Assembly: GCA_964641695.1 (NCBI GenBank)
Contig: CAZXKG010000001.1
Span: 1 to 64,000 of the forward strand
Source of the DNA: RHKX01 sp964641695
GTDB taxonomy: Bacteria > Actinomycetota > Thermoleophilia > Solirubrobacterales > 70-9
Length of the DNA stretch: 64,000 bases
Reading direction: 5' to 3'
The translations under genes and the position numbers were made by a program. Shown one piece after another: positions 32,821 through 40,883 of the stretch (its first letter is position 1; each line of letters opens with the position of its first letter). Under the pieces are notes generated by a model. That model was given only the letters and a program-made list of their open reading frames with translations, did not search any database and was not told the DNA's origin.

Positions 32821-34516
32821 GAGCGTGCTCGAGCTCGGGCGGTTCGAGTACCGCTACCCCCCGCACGGGGCGTCGCCGGATCCGGCGACGGGCGATCCGG
32901 TTCTCGGCCCGATCGACCTGCGCGTCGACGCGGGAGCGTTCGTCGTGCTCGCGGGCCTGTCGGGGTCGGGCAAGAGCACCCTGCTCCGGGCGGCTTGCGG
33001 CTTGGTCCCGCACTTCTTCGGCGGCGACGTCGCCGGCGAGCTGCGCGTCGGCGGACGGGACGTGCGCGAGGCCGGCCCGGCCGAGCTCGCGTCGATCGTC
33101 GGCTACGTCGCCCAGGAGTCGGAGACGCAGGTCGTCTCGGCAACCGTCAGAGCCGAGCTCGAGTTGCCGATGGAGCTGCGCGGCGCCGAGCCGATCGACG
33201 TGGCGCGCAGGGTGGAGGAGGTCGCGCTTGCGCTCGGCCTGGAGGACAAGCTGGAGCGGACGACCGACTCCCTGTCCGGTGGCGAGCTGCAGCGCGTGGC
33301 GCTGGCCGCGGCGCTCGTCAGCGGGCCGCCCCTGCTGCTCTTGGACGAGCCGACGTCGCAGCTCGATCCGGTCGGCGCCGACGAGCTGATCTCCCTGCTG
33401 CGTCGACTCAACGAGGAGTGGGGGGTGTCGGTGCTGATCGGCGAGCACCGGCTCGAGCGGTGTCTGCCGGCGGCCGATCGCGTCCTCGCCTTGGATCGCG
33501 GGCGAGTCGCCTACGACGGGCCACCCGCCGATTTCGGCGCCTTCGCGACGGCCGAGCTCCCGGCGCTTGCCACGCCCGCGGCGCGTCTCGCCGCGATGGC
33601 GGGGTTGTCGCGTGCGCCCGTCACCGTCAAGGAGGCGCGAGAGGCGCTCGGGATCGGGGCTTTCGCCGCGGAGCGGCTCGCTGCCGCAGGCGGGGTCGAA
33701 GGCGCCGACCGCGGCGATGTCGGCCAGGCGCGCGCTCGAGCCGGCGAGCTCGTCGTCGCCACGAAGCGCCTTCGGGTCGAGCTCGGCTCCGCCGAGGAGT
33801 CGCGCGAGGTCCTCGAGGGGATCGATCTGCGGATCGACGCCGGCGAGCGGGTCGCGTTGATGGGACCGAACGGGGCCGGCAAGAGCACCCTGCTGCGGAC
33901 GCTCGCCGGCTTGCTGGAGCCTTCCCATGGCAGCGCCTCGACCCCCCTGGGCTGCGCCCTGCTCGGCCAGAGCCCCGACGACTACCTGGTCCGCGAGCGC
34001 GTCGACGAGGAGCTGCCTGGTCCGGCCGGCGCCGAGGCTCTCAGCGCCGTCGGCCTGGAGGTGCCCGCCGACGCCGACCCCCGCGACCTGTCCGGCGGGG
34101 AGCGCCAGCGCCTCGCCCTGGCGATCGCGATGGCCGGACGGGGGGCCGGCGGTGCTGCCGGGGCGGTGCCGGGGGCGATCTGCCTCGACGAGCCGACTCG
34201 CGGGCTGGACGGGGAGCGCAAGGCCGCGCTGGCCCGATGGGTGGAAGGACTGGCGGACGCCGAGCATCGCAGCGCCGTCCTCGTCGCGACCCACGACGGG
34301 GAGTTCGCGGCGCGGTTCGCCACCCGGGTCCTGCTGTTGGCGCACGGGCGGTTGATCGCCGACGGGACGCCGCGCGAGGTCCTCGCGGGAGGTTGGTACT
34401 TCGCCACCGAGGTGGCGCGGATCACGGGCGGCGCGGCGATCACGCCGGAGGGCGCGGCGGCGCTGATCGCCGGCCTCAGGGGCGGACTGACGCGCGAGGG
34501 CGGGGCGCGGGGATGA
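32813..34516 (+). CDS. ecfA: ECF transporter double ATPase (fused EcfA-EcfA')
   Basis: 567 residues from a GTG at 32813, eight bases inside ecfT and preceded by GGAGGGGGA. Two complete ABC cassettes. First: Walker A GLSGSGKSTLLRA (about 48-60), Q-loop VGYVAQESETQVVSATVRAE, signature SLSGGELQRVALAAALV, Walker B LLLLDEPTSQLD. Second: Walker A MGPNGAGKSTLLRTLAG (about 350), signature LSGGERQRLALAIAMAG, Walker B ICLDEPTRGLDG. ECF importers use two such ATPases, here in one chain. It overlaps the next gene (ATGA). Confidence 0.9.
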   Translation: MPESVLELGRFEYRYPPHGASPDPATGDPVLGPIDLRVDAGAFVVLAGLSGSGKSTLLRAACGLVPHFFGGDVAGELRVGGRDVREAGPAELASIVGYVAQESETQVVSATVRAELELPMELRGAEPIDVARRVEEVALALGLEDKLERTTDSLSGGELQRVALAAALVSGPPLLLLDEPTSQLDPVGADELISLLRRLNEEWGVSVLIGEHRLERCLPAADRVLALDRGRVAYDGPPADFGAFATAELPALATPAARLAAMAGLSRAPVTVKEAREALGIGAFAAERLAAAGGVEGADRGDVGQARARAGELVVATKRLRVELGSAEESREVLEGIDLRIDAGERVALMGPNGAGKSTLLRTLAGLLEPSHGSASTPLGCALLGQSPDDYLVRERVDEELPGPAGAEALSAVGLEVPADADPRDLSGGERQRLALAIAMAGRGAGGAAGAVPGAICLDEPTRGLDGERKAALARWVEGLADAEHRSAVLVATHDGEFAARFATRVLLLAHGRLIADGTPREVLAGGWYFATEVARITGGAAITPEGAAALIAGLRGGLTREGGARG

Positions 34517-36468
34517 GCTGGCAGGCGTGCACGTTCGCGATCCTCGCGGTGACGCTGCTCTCCGGCTTCGTCTGGTTCGAGCGATCTCGGCCCAGCGGGC
34601 GCCTGGTCGCGGCGGTCGCCGCGCTGGCGGCGCTCGGCATCGCGGGCAGGATCGCGTTCGCGCCGATCCCCAACGTCGTCGCGACCACCGACGTGGCGCT
34701 GCTCGCCGGGTACTCGTTCGGGGGCGCACCCGGGTTCGCGGTCGGCGCTCTCTCCGGCCTGATCTCCAACTTCTGGCTCGGCCAGGGCCCGTGGACGCCG
34801 TGGCAGATGGCCGGTTGGGGGATGGCCGGGGTCGCCGGCGCGGCGCTCGCCCGCCTCGGCGGGCGGAAGCTCGGGCGCCTGCCGTTGGCGCTCTTCGCCG
34901 CCCTGGTCGGCCTCGCCTACGGCGCGTTCCTCGACCTCTCGGTGATGGTCAGCTATGGGGGTGAGCAGTCACTGGAGAGGTACCTGGCGCTGTCCGTGCG
35001 CGCGATACCGTTCAATATCGCTCATGCAGCAGGTAACTTCGTCCTGATGTTCGTCGCGGGGCCGGCACTTATTCGGATGCTAGATCGCTATCGCAAGCGG
35101 GTCGAGTTCAGATGGGGAGACCATCCGCTCCGCTCTGCCGCGGCCTGCCTCCTTCTCCTCCTCTGCCTGCTGGGCCCGACGCTGGTCGCTCCCGCCCCCG
35201 CGGAGGCTGTCGCCGGCAAGGCGAAGGCGGTGGAGTGGATGCGGGCGGCGCAGAACGCCGACGGTGGATTCGGCGTCTCCTCCGACACCGAGTCGAACGT
35301 CGGGATGACCGGTTGGGCGGCGCTCGGGCTCGCGGCTTCGGGTGCCAACCCGAGGGACGTGAAGAAGGCCGGCAGCAGCCCGATCGAGTTCCTGCGGGCC
35401 AACGTCGAGCGGATCTCCTCGACCGGGGACCTCGAGCGCACGATCCTCGTCCTCACCGCGTCCGGCGTCGATCCACGTCAGTTCTCCGGCCGCGACCTGA
35501 TCGCGGAGCTCCGCGACCGCAAGGGCAAGGACGGCTCCTACGAGGGGCAGGTCAACCTGACCGCCTTCGCGATCCTCGCCCTGCGCTCGGCGGGCGTCGA
35601 GAAGTCGAAGCTGGAGCGCTCCTCGAAGTGGCTGGTGGCGGCCCAGAACAAGGACGGTGGCTGGGGATCGCGCGCCGGCGGCAACAGCGATCCCGACAGC
35701 ACCGGCGCGGTTCTGCAGGCCTTTGCCGTCGGCCCGGGCGGCGGCCGCTCGATCGATCCCGGCGTGCGCTGGCTCTCCCGCTCTCAGGGTCGTAGCGGCG
35801 GCTGGTCGCTGACCCCCGCAGCGGCCGCGAACTCGCAGTCGACCGCTTGGTCGATCCAGGGGCTCCACGCGGTCGGGCGCAACCCGCAGAAGGTCAAGTC
35901 GAACGGGAACAACGGCTTCGACTTCATCGCTCGGATGCAGCGCAAGAACGGCAGCTACGACTACTCGACCGAGAGCGACCAGACCCCGGTCTGGGTGACC
36001 GCGCAGGCGCTTGCGGCCGTCTCCAAGGAGTCCTTCCCGTTGCCGGAGGTGCCCCGTGAGAAGAAGGAGAAGCCGAAGAAGGACGAGAACGACAACTCCA
36101 ACTCGTCGAGCTCCCCCTCCTACTCGCCCGGTCCCTCCAGCAGCTACACGCCCGACACGAGCAGCCCCTCCTACGACTACGGGAACGACAACAGCCGGGG
36201 CTCGGGCAAGGGCAACGGCAACGGCGTCGGAACCCTGGGCGGGGAGGCCGGCCAGACCGTCGACCCCTCGGCGCAGGTGCCGACGCCCGAGGACGGCGAC
36301 GGGCTCGATCCGGCCAACCCGTTCGACTCCTTCGGCGAGGAGGACTCGCAGGAGCGGCCGGAGGACACGTTCGAGGCTCCGTCCACGCCCGTCCTCCTCG
36401 GCGGCCTCGGCGGCCTCACCGGCCTGCTGGGCGTGGGGTTCATGCTCTTCCGGCGGCGTCTCCCCTGA
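34513..36468 (+). CDS. ECF substrate-binding (S) component fused to an extracellular alpha/alpha-toroid
   Basis: 651 residues. Residues 1 to about 195 are an ECF S component with six helices and the motif SNFWLGQGPWTPWQMAGWG. A further helix at about 207-228 crosses the membrane. Residues about 234-510 are squalene-cyclase/prenyltransferase-like repeats, with five QW-type turns: QNADGGFG (247), GKDGSYEG (338), QNKDGGWG (378), QGRSGGWS (425) and QRKNGSYD (476). A Ser/Asn/Pro linker (about 515-620) and a C-terminal helix (626-646) ending FRRRLP anchor the far end. The toroid is the fold of the alpha domain of intrinsic factor and transcobalamin. Fused to the importer and behind a B12 riboswitch, it probably captures corrinoid outside the membrane. 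Confidence 0.82.
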   Translation: MSWQACTFAILAVTLLSGFVWFERSRPSGRLVAAVAALAALGIAGRIAFAPIPNVVATTDVALLAGYSFGGAPGFAVGALSGLISNFWLGQGPWTPWQMAGWGMAGVAGAALARLGGRKLGRLPLALFAALVGLAYGAFLDLSVMVSYGGEQSLERYLALSVRAIPFNIAHAAGNFVLMFVAGPALIRMLDRYRKRVEFRWGDHPLRSAAACLLLLLCLLGPTLVAPAPAEAVAGKAKAVEWMRAAQNADGGFGVSSDTESNVGMTGWAALGLAASGANPRDVKKAGSSPIEFLRANVERISSTGDLERTILVLTASGVDPRQFSGRDLIAELRDRKGKDGSYEGQVNLTAFAILALRSAGVEKSKLERSSKWLVAAQNKDGGWGSRAGGNSDPDSTGAVLQAFAVGPGGGRSIDPGVRWLSRSQGRSGGWSLTPAAAANSQSTAWSIQGLHAVGRNPQKVKSNGNNGFDFIARMQRKNGSYDYSTESDQTPVWVTAQALAAVSKESFPLPEVPREKKEKPKKDENDNSNSSSSPSYSPGPSSSYTPDTSSPSYDYGNDNSRGSGKGNGNGVGTLGGEAGQTVDPSAQVPTPEDGDGLDPANPFDSFGEEDSQERPEDTFEAPSTPVLLGGLGGLTGLLGVGFMLFRRRLP

Positions 36469-36481
36469 TCCCGCGCCAGGC

Positions 36482-38203
36482 GTGATCCCCCGCGAGCGCG
36501 CGCTCAAGGAACTGACCTCGGCCCCGTTCGACGTGGTCGTGATCGGCGGTGGAGTGACCGGGGCGGGCGTCGCGCTGGACGCCGCCTCCCGCGGGTACTC
36601 GACCGCGATCGTCGAGCGCGCCGACTGGGCGATCGGGACCTCCAGCCGCTCCTCCAAGATGGTCCACGGTGGCCTTCGCTACCTGCAGAACTTCGACCTG
36701 GGACTGGTTCGCGAGGCGCTCCTGGAGCGTCAGCTGCTGGTCGATCTCGCTCCCCATCTCGTCTACCCGACGCCGTTCCTGGTGCCCACGCTCGGCGACG
36801 ACCGGCGCGATCTGCGCATCGGCATCGGTCTGAACATGTACGACGTGATGGCGAGCGCCCGCGGTCAGCGCCAGCCCAAGGCGCGGGCGAGCCGCCGCCA
36901 TCGGGGCAGCGGTGCGGCCGATCCGTCGGCGCAGGGGCGTGACCCGTCCACGTGGTCGCCCGATCGCCACCGGACGATCCCGGGCGCGGAGGTGGCCGAG
37001 CGGATCCCGGCGCTGGCCGCGCGCGAGCCGAAGTCGGGCTACCTCTTCTACGACTGCCAGACCGACGACGTGCGGTTGGTGCTGACGATCCTCGGGGAGG
37101 CCGAGAGGTTCGGCGCGGTTCCCGCCAACCGGCTGGAGGTGGTCTCGCTGCTCGAGCGCGGAGGCCGCACCGGCGGCGTCGTCTGCCGCTGCGCCGAAAG
37201 CGGTGAGCTGGTCGAGATCGAGGCGACGAACGTGATCAACGCAACCGGCGTCTGGGCCGATCGGATCAGGCCGGGGGAGATCGCCTCGGAGACCGAGGTG
37301 CCGCGGATCGCCCCGAGCAGGGGCACCCACCTGACCGTGTCCAACGAGCTGCTGCCGCTGGATCGCTCGGCCTGCATCGTCCCCGCCGGCTCGGGCAGGA
37401 CGATCTTCGTCCTCCCCTGGTACGGCAGGTCGCTGATCGGGACCACCGACAACGACTACGAGGGGGACATCGACCACGTCGTCCCCGGAGACGGCGACAT
37501 CGAGTACCTGCTGAGCGCGGTCAACGACTACTTCGGCACCGCGATCGCCCGGGCCGACCTGACCGGAGCCTACGCCGGGGTGCGACCGCTGATCTCGGCC
37601 GCCGACCCGAAGAAGTCGGTGGACATCTCCCGCAAGGCCGAGCTCTACGAGACGTCGTCGGGGATGCTGACGATCACCGGCGGCAAGCTCACCACCTGGC
37701 GCCGGATGGCGAAGCTGGTCGTCGATCGCATCGCCATGCGGGAGGGGCGCGAGCTTCCCTGCCGCACCGCCGACATCCCGCTCGGGATGGCGGCCACCGA
37801 GGAGGACTTGAGCCCGCCGGAGGGCGTCGATGTCGATCTCCTTCCCGAGGGATGGCAGCGCCGCCTCGCCTTCCGCTACGGCCACGCCGCGCGTCGGGTC
37901 CTGGATGTCGTCGGGGAGGATCCGGCGCTCGGCGCGCCGATCGTCCCCGGCCAGCCCGACCTGCTGGCCGAGCTCGTGATCGCGGCCCGCGACGAGCAGG
38001 CCCGTGACCTCGGAGACGTCTTCTTCCGGCGAACGCGGCTCGCGATCGTCGCCGCCCCCGGGCTGCGTGAGCGGGGGAGGATCGAGCGCGCTGCGCAGGT
38101 GCTGGGGGCCGAGCTCGGCTGGTCCGGGCGGGAGATCGAGGCGGAGGTCGAAGCGTGGCCGGAGCGGGCTCGCGCCGAGGGATCGGATCCAGCGCTCGAC
38201 TAG
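36482..38203 (+). CDS. glpD: FAD-dependent glycerol-3-phosphate dehydrogenase
   Basis: 573 residues from a GTG at 36482. The FAD-binding Rossmann motif is DVVVIGGGVTGAGVALDAAS, followed by SSRSSKMVHGGLRYLQNFDL, NVINATGVWADRIR, PSRGTHLTVSNELLPL, and GAYAGVRPLISAAD. The C-terminal GlpD/GlpA domain begins near YGHAARRVLDVV. It oxidises glycerol-3-phosphate to dihydroxyacetone phosphate at the membrane, feeding electrons to quinone. An Arg/Ser-rich insertion of about 35 residues (around residues 119-155) sits between LNMYDVMA and RTIPGAEV and looks disordered. It starts 13 bases after the ECF gene but probably has an unrelated role. Confidence 0.88.
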   Translation: MIPRERALKELTSAPFDVVVIGGGVTGAGVALDAASRGYSTAIVERADWAIGTSSRSSKMVHGGLRYLQNFDLGLVREALLERQLLVDLAPHLVYPTPFLVPTLGDDRRDLRIGIGLNMYDVMASARGQRQPKARASRRHRGSGAADPSAQGRDPSTWSPDRHRTIPGAEVAERIPALAAREPKSGYLFYDCQTDDVRLVLTILGEAERFGAVPANRLEVVSLLERGGRTGGVVCRCAESGELVEIEATNVINATGVWADRIRPGEIASETEVPRIAPSRGTHLTVSNELLPLDRSACIVPAGSGRTIFVLPWYGRSLIGTTDNDYEGDIDHVVPGDGDIEYLLSAVNDYFGTAIARADLTGAYAGVRPLISAADPKKSVDISRKAELYETSSGMLTITGGKLTTWRRMAKLVVDRIAMREGRELPCRTADIPLGMAATEEDLSPPEGVDVDLLPEGWQRRLAFRYGHAARRVLDVVGEDPALGAPIVPGQPDLLAELVIAARDEQARDLGDVFFRRTRLAIVAAPGLRERGRIERAAQVLGAELGWSGREIEAEVEAWPERARAEGSDPALD

Positions 38204-38246
38204 CGATCCGCCGGGTTCGTTGCGCGCCGATATCCTCCCCCGCCTG

Positions 38247-39719
38247 ATGGAGTCACCCGCTGAAGCGCTCGAGAAGAGCCACATCGCCGATCTGCACACC
38301 CTCGCCGCCGACGCTGGGATCAAGGGCTATCGACTGCTTCCGCGAGCGGAGCTCGTGGCGGCGATCCTGGAGGCCGACCCTGACGCTTCCGCCCCCGAGC
38401 GGCCCGAGCGGCCCGAGCGGTACGAGGGGTCCGAGCGGCCCGAGCGGTACGAGGGGTCCGAGGGTCCGGCCGAATCCGGCCGGGGGGAATCCGGCCCCGA
38501 GGACGAAGACGACGAGGGGGAAGATGGCGAGGAGGAGTCCGCCGAGCGCCCCCGCAGCCGCCGCCGGCGTCGTGGCCGTCGCGGGTCGGGCCGTCGTGAG
38601 GAGCGCACTGCCGACTCCGACGATCGCGATCGAGACCGCGATCGTGGGGACGACCGCGAATCGCCGCGCGGCGCGGAGAAGGAAGATGAGGAGGAGGAGG
38701 GGACGCCGGTCGAGGGCGTTCTCGACGTCACCCCTCGCGGTCACGGCTTCATCAGGCTGAAGGGGCTCGAGTCCAGTGAGGGCGACGTCTACGTATCGCC
38801 CTCTCAGATCCGGCGTTGCGATGCGCGACGGGGCGACACGATCGCCGGGCCGGCGCGCGCGGCACGGCGCGGCGAGCGCTATCCGGCGCTGATCCACGTC
38901 GACACGGTCAACGGTCGCGACCCGGAGGAGAAGCGTCCGGCCCTGGCCGATGCGACGCCTGAGCATCCTTCCCGGCGGATCGACCTCGAGCCGGGCCCGA
39001 CGGCCGGGGCGGAGGAAGCTCTGCTGCTACGCACCCTGAACCGGTTCAACCCGCTCGCTCACGGTCAGCGGGTGCTCGTGACCGCGGCGCCGGGCGCCGG
39101 GCGGACGACGCTTCTGCGCGCGATCGCCGCAGCGCTCGAGTCAGCCTCCGATGTGGAGACGATGGTCTTGCTGGTCGACGAGCGTCCCGAGGAGGTCGCC
39201 GCCTGGCGTGCGGCAGCGCCCTCGGCGGACTTCGCGGTGGCCACCTCGGAGATGCGTTCGGGGGAGCAGCTTCGCTTGGTCGAGCTGGCGACCGGCCGCG
39301 CCAGCCGGCGCGCTGAAGCCGGTGTGGACGTCGTCCTCCTGATCGACTCGATCTCCCGGATCGCGGTTGCCGCCGACGACCCGGGGCGGGTCAAGCCGAT
39401 CTTCGGCGCCGGTCGGGAGACCGCGGAGGAGGGCATCGGCTCGCTGACCGTGGTTGCGACCACGCTTGGGGACGAGGGCGAGGACGAGGGTGGCGTCGAG
39501 CGCGCGTTGGCGACGACCGAGACCTCGAGGATCGTCCTCGACCCCGATCTGGCGACGGCGGGGGTGTTCCCGGCGATCGACGTCTCCTCGAGCAGGATCG
39601 CGGGCGAGGAGCACCTGCGCGCGGGCGACGAGCTCACCGAGGTTCGCGCAGAGCGCCTGGAGCTGGGCCGGCTCACGCCGGAGGAAGCGGCGGCCGAGCT
39701 GCGCAGGAAGCTGGGCTGA
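38247..39719 (+). CDS. Rho-like protein with an altered P-loop (degenerate termination factor)
   Basis: 490 residues. Residues 1-45 resemble the Rho N-terminal helical domain; 46-155 are a charged linker with in-frame repeats (PERYEGSER twice) and an Arg-rich run; about 156-222 are the cold-shock-like RNA-binding fold (VLDVTPRGHGFIRLKG, DVYVSPSQIRR). The ATPase core keeps VLLVDERPEEV, VVLLIDSISRIA, GSLTVVATTL and VFPAIDVSSSR. But the Walker A reads APGAGRTTLL, with Arg286 where Rho has the catalytic Lys. The Q-loop segment before FGA is shortened, and the R-loop EFKGTGN is replaced by ERALATTETS. It is clearly Rho-derived; normal helicase activity is doubtful. Confidence 0.8.
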   Translation: MESPAEALEKSHIADLHTLAADAGIKGYRLLPRAELVAAILEADPDASAPERPERPERYEGSERPERYEGSEGPAESGRGESGPEDEDDEGEDGEEESAERPRSRRRRRGRRGSGRREERTADSDDRDRDRDRGDDRESPRGAEKEDEEEEGTPVEGVLDVTPRGHGFIRLKGLESSEGDVYVSPSQIRRCDARRGDTIAGPARAARRGERYPALIHVDTVNGRDPEEKRPALADATPEHPSRRIDLEPGPTAGAEEALLLRTLNRFNPLAHGQRVLVTAAPGAGRTTLLRAIAAALESASDVETMVLLVDERPEEVAAWRAAAPSADFAVATSEMRSGEQLRLVELATGRASRRAEAGVDVVLLIDSISRIAVAADDPGRVKPIFGAGRETAEEGIGSLTVVATTLGDEGEDEGGVERALATTETSRIVLDPDLATAGVFPAIDVSSSRIAGEEHLRAGDELTEVRAERLELGRLTPEEAAAELRRKLG

Positions 39720-39808
39720 CGCGGCGGTCTGCCGCCGGGAGGCGCGACGCCTCTCGCCTCTGGTCGCACGCGGAGGCGGCCGAGGCAACCGGCCTGACGC
39801 CGGGCGGG

Positions 39809-40273
39809 CTAGTCGCGGTAGGCGAGCGTCGACCAGGACGGCTCGCGCGAGAGCTCGATCGGCTCCCCGCCGCGTTCGGGCTGGATGTAGCCGAAGGTGC
39901 TGGTCCGCTCGTCGAAGACGATGTCCAGCTCGCCTTCCTTGACCCGCTGATCGAGCCAGGCGCCGCGGAAGACGAGGCGTCGCAGCCAGTGCACGAGGCT
40001 GCGCTGAGAGCCGGCGACGAGGCTGTTCCAGTTCGCGTTCACGTGCTCGCCGAGGCGGGAGGCGGGCTCGCGGATCTCGCCGTTGACGGCCAGCTCGACC
40101 AGGTCGAGCAGCTCGTCGTCACCGAGGCCGGGGTTGGTGAAGTCGAGCTTCACCGCCGCCTGCTCGACCCGCTGTGCGAAGTCGTTCTCGTTGAAGGCGA
40201 AGCGAAGCTCCCCGTACTCCAGGACGTAGTCGGAACCCGACTCGTAGTTGCCTCTGCGCGTTGCTCTCGCCAT
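39809..40273 (-). CDS. hypothetical acidic protein
   Basis: About 154 residues from the ATG at 40273 (an in-frame start at 40318 is less likely). It starts MARATRRGNYESGSDYVLEY and contains FAFNENDFAQRVEQAAVKL, DDELLDLVELAVNGEIREPA, then NSLVAGSQRSLVHWLRRLVF and ERTSTFGYIQPE. No membrane helix, signal peptide or known motif. I do not recognise the family. Its gene is divergent from the DUF192 gene, with 184 bases between the starts. Confidence 0.6.
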   Translation of the reverse strand: MARATRRGNYESGSDYVLEYGELRFAFNENDFAQRVEQAAVKLDFTNPGLGDDELLDLVELAVNGEIREPASRLGEHVNANWNSLVAGSQRSLVHWLRRLVFRGAWLDQRVKEGELDIVFDERTSTFGYIQPERGGEPIELSREPSWSTLAYRD

Positions 40274-40457
40274 GTCTCTGAATCCCTGCCGGAACGGTCG
40301 TCCGCAGGGTTCGCCCATGTTCTCGGACGGGCGATCTCGCCGGGTCGGACGCTCGGTCGTTGAACGCAGGCTTGCATCCAGCCGGCTCTGGAAGGAGTCG
40401 GACTCACGGTGTCGACGGATAGGGGGCGTGGGTCGACGCCGCGGGGTTCACTGGCGC

Positions 40458-40883
40458 ATGAAGACGACGACGAAACGGTTCGACCGGCTGCGGCGGCGCC
40501 GCCTCCTCGGTGTCGAGGTCCCGGTGGCCACGACGGTTCGATCGAGGCTGCTCGGACTGGCGATGCTCCCCCGGCGGGCGGCCGGAGACGGGCTGCTGAT
40601 CCCCCGCTGCCGGTCGGTCCACACGTTCGGGATGCGGTTCGCGATCGACGTCCTCTTCCTCGATTCCGAGGGGAGGGTGCTGCGACGCCGTCAGGCGGTG
40701 TCGCCCTGGAGGGCCGTGGCATGCCGGGGCGCCGAGTCGGTGCTCGAGCTCCCGGCCGCTCCGGTCCGCCGGCCCGGTACGAGCAGCGCCACGACGAAGC
40801 CGACCGCGAGCACGGCCGCGGCGACGGGGAGCGCGGCGGCGACGCCGTCGGAGAACGCCTGCGGGGACTCGAAGCCGCCGTGA
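40458..40883 (+). CDS. DUF192 family protein
   Basis: 141 residues from the ATG at 40458. The DUF192 core is TTVRSRLLGLAMLPRRAAGD, GLLIPRCRSVHTFGMRFAID with VLFLDSEGRVLRR, and PWRAVACRGAESVLELPA. The conserved domain is complete by about residue 100 (base 40755). The remaining about 40 residues are Thr/Ala/Ser-rich and encoded antisense to the end of the MFS gene, giving a 193-base tail-to-tail overlap. The function of DUF192 is not established; no signal peptide here. Confidence 0.75.
   Translation: MKTTTKRFDRLRRRRLLGVEVPVATTVRSRLLGLAMLPRRAAGDGLLIPRCRSVHTFGMRFAIDVLFLDSEGRVLRRRQAVSPWRAVACRGAESVLELPAAPVRRPGTSSATTKPTASTAAATGSAAATPSENACGDSKPP

Noticed and set aside
32995..34512. 506-codon extension of the S-component frame back into the ATPase gene
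   Set aside because: It is a shadow of the double ATPase in another frame. The ATG at 34513 overlaps the ATPase stop and starts a typical S component.
38395..38475. tandem repeat of GAGCGGCCCGAGCGG type as a mobile or regulatory repeat
   Set aside because: It is in frame and encodes the PERPERYEGSER linker of the Rho-like protein, so a coding explanation is enough.
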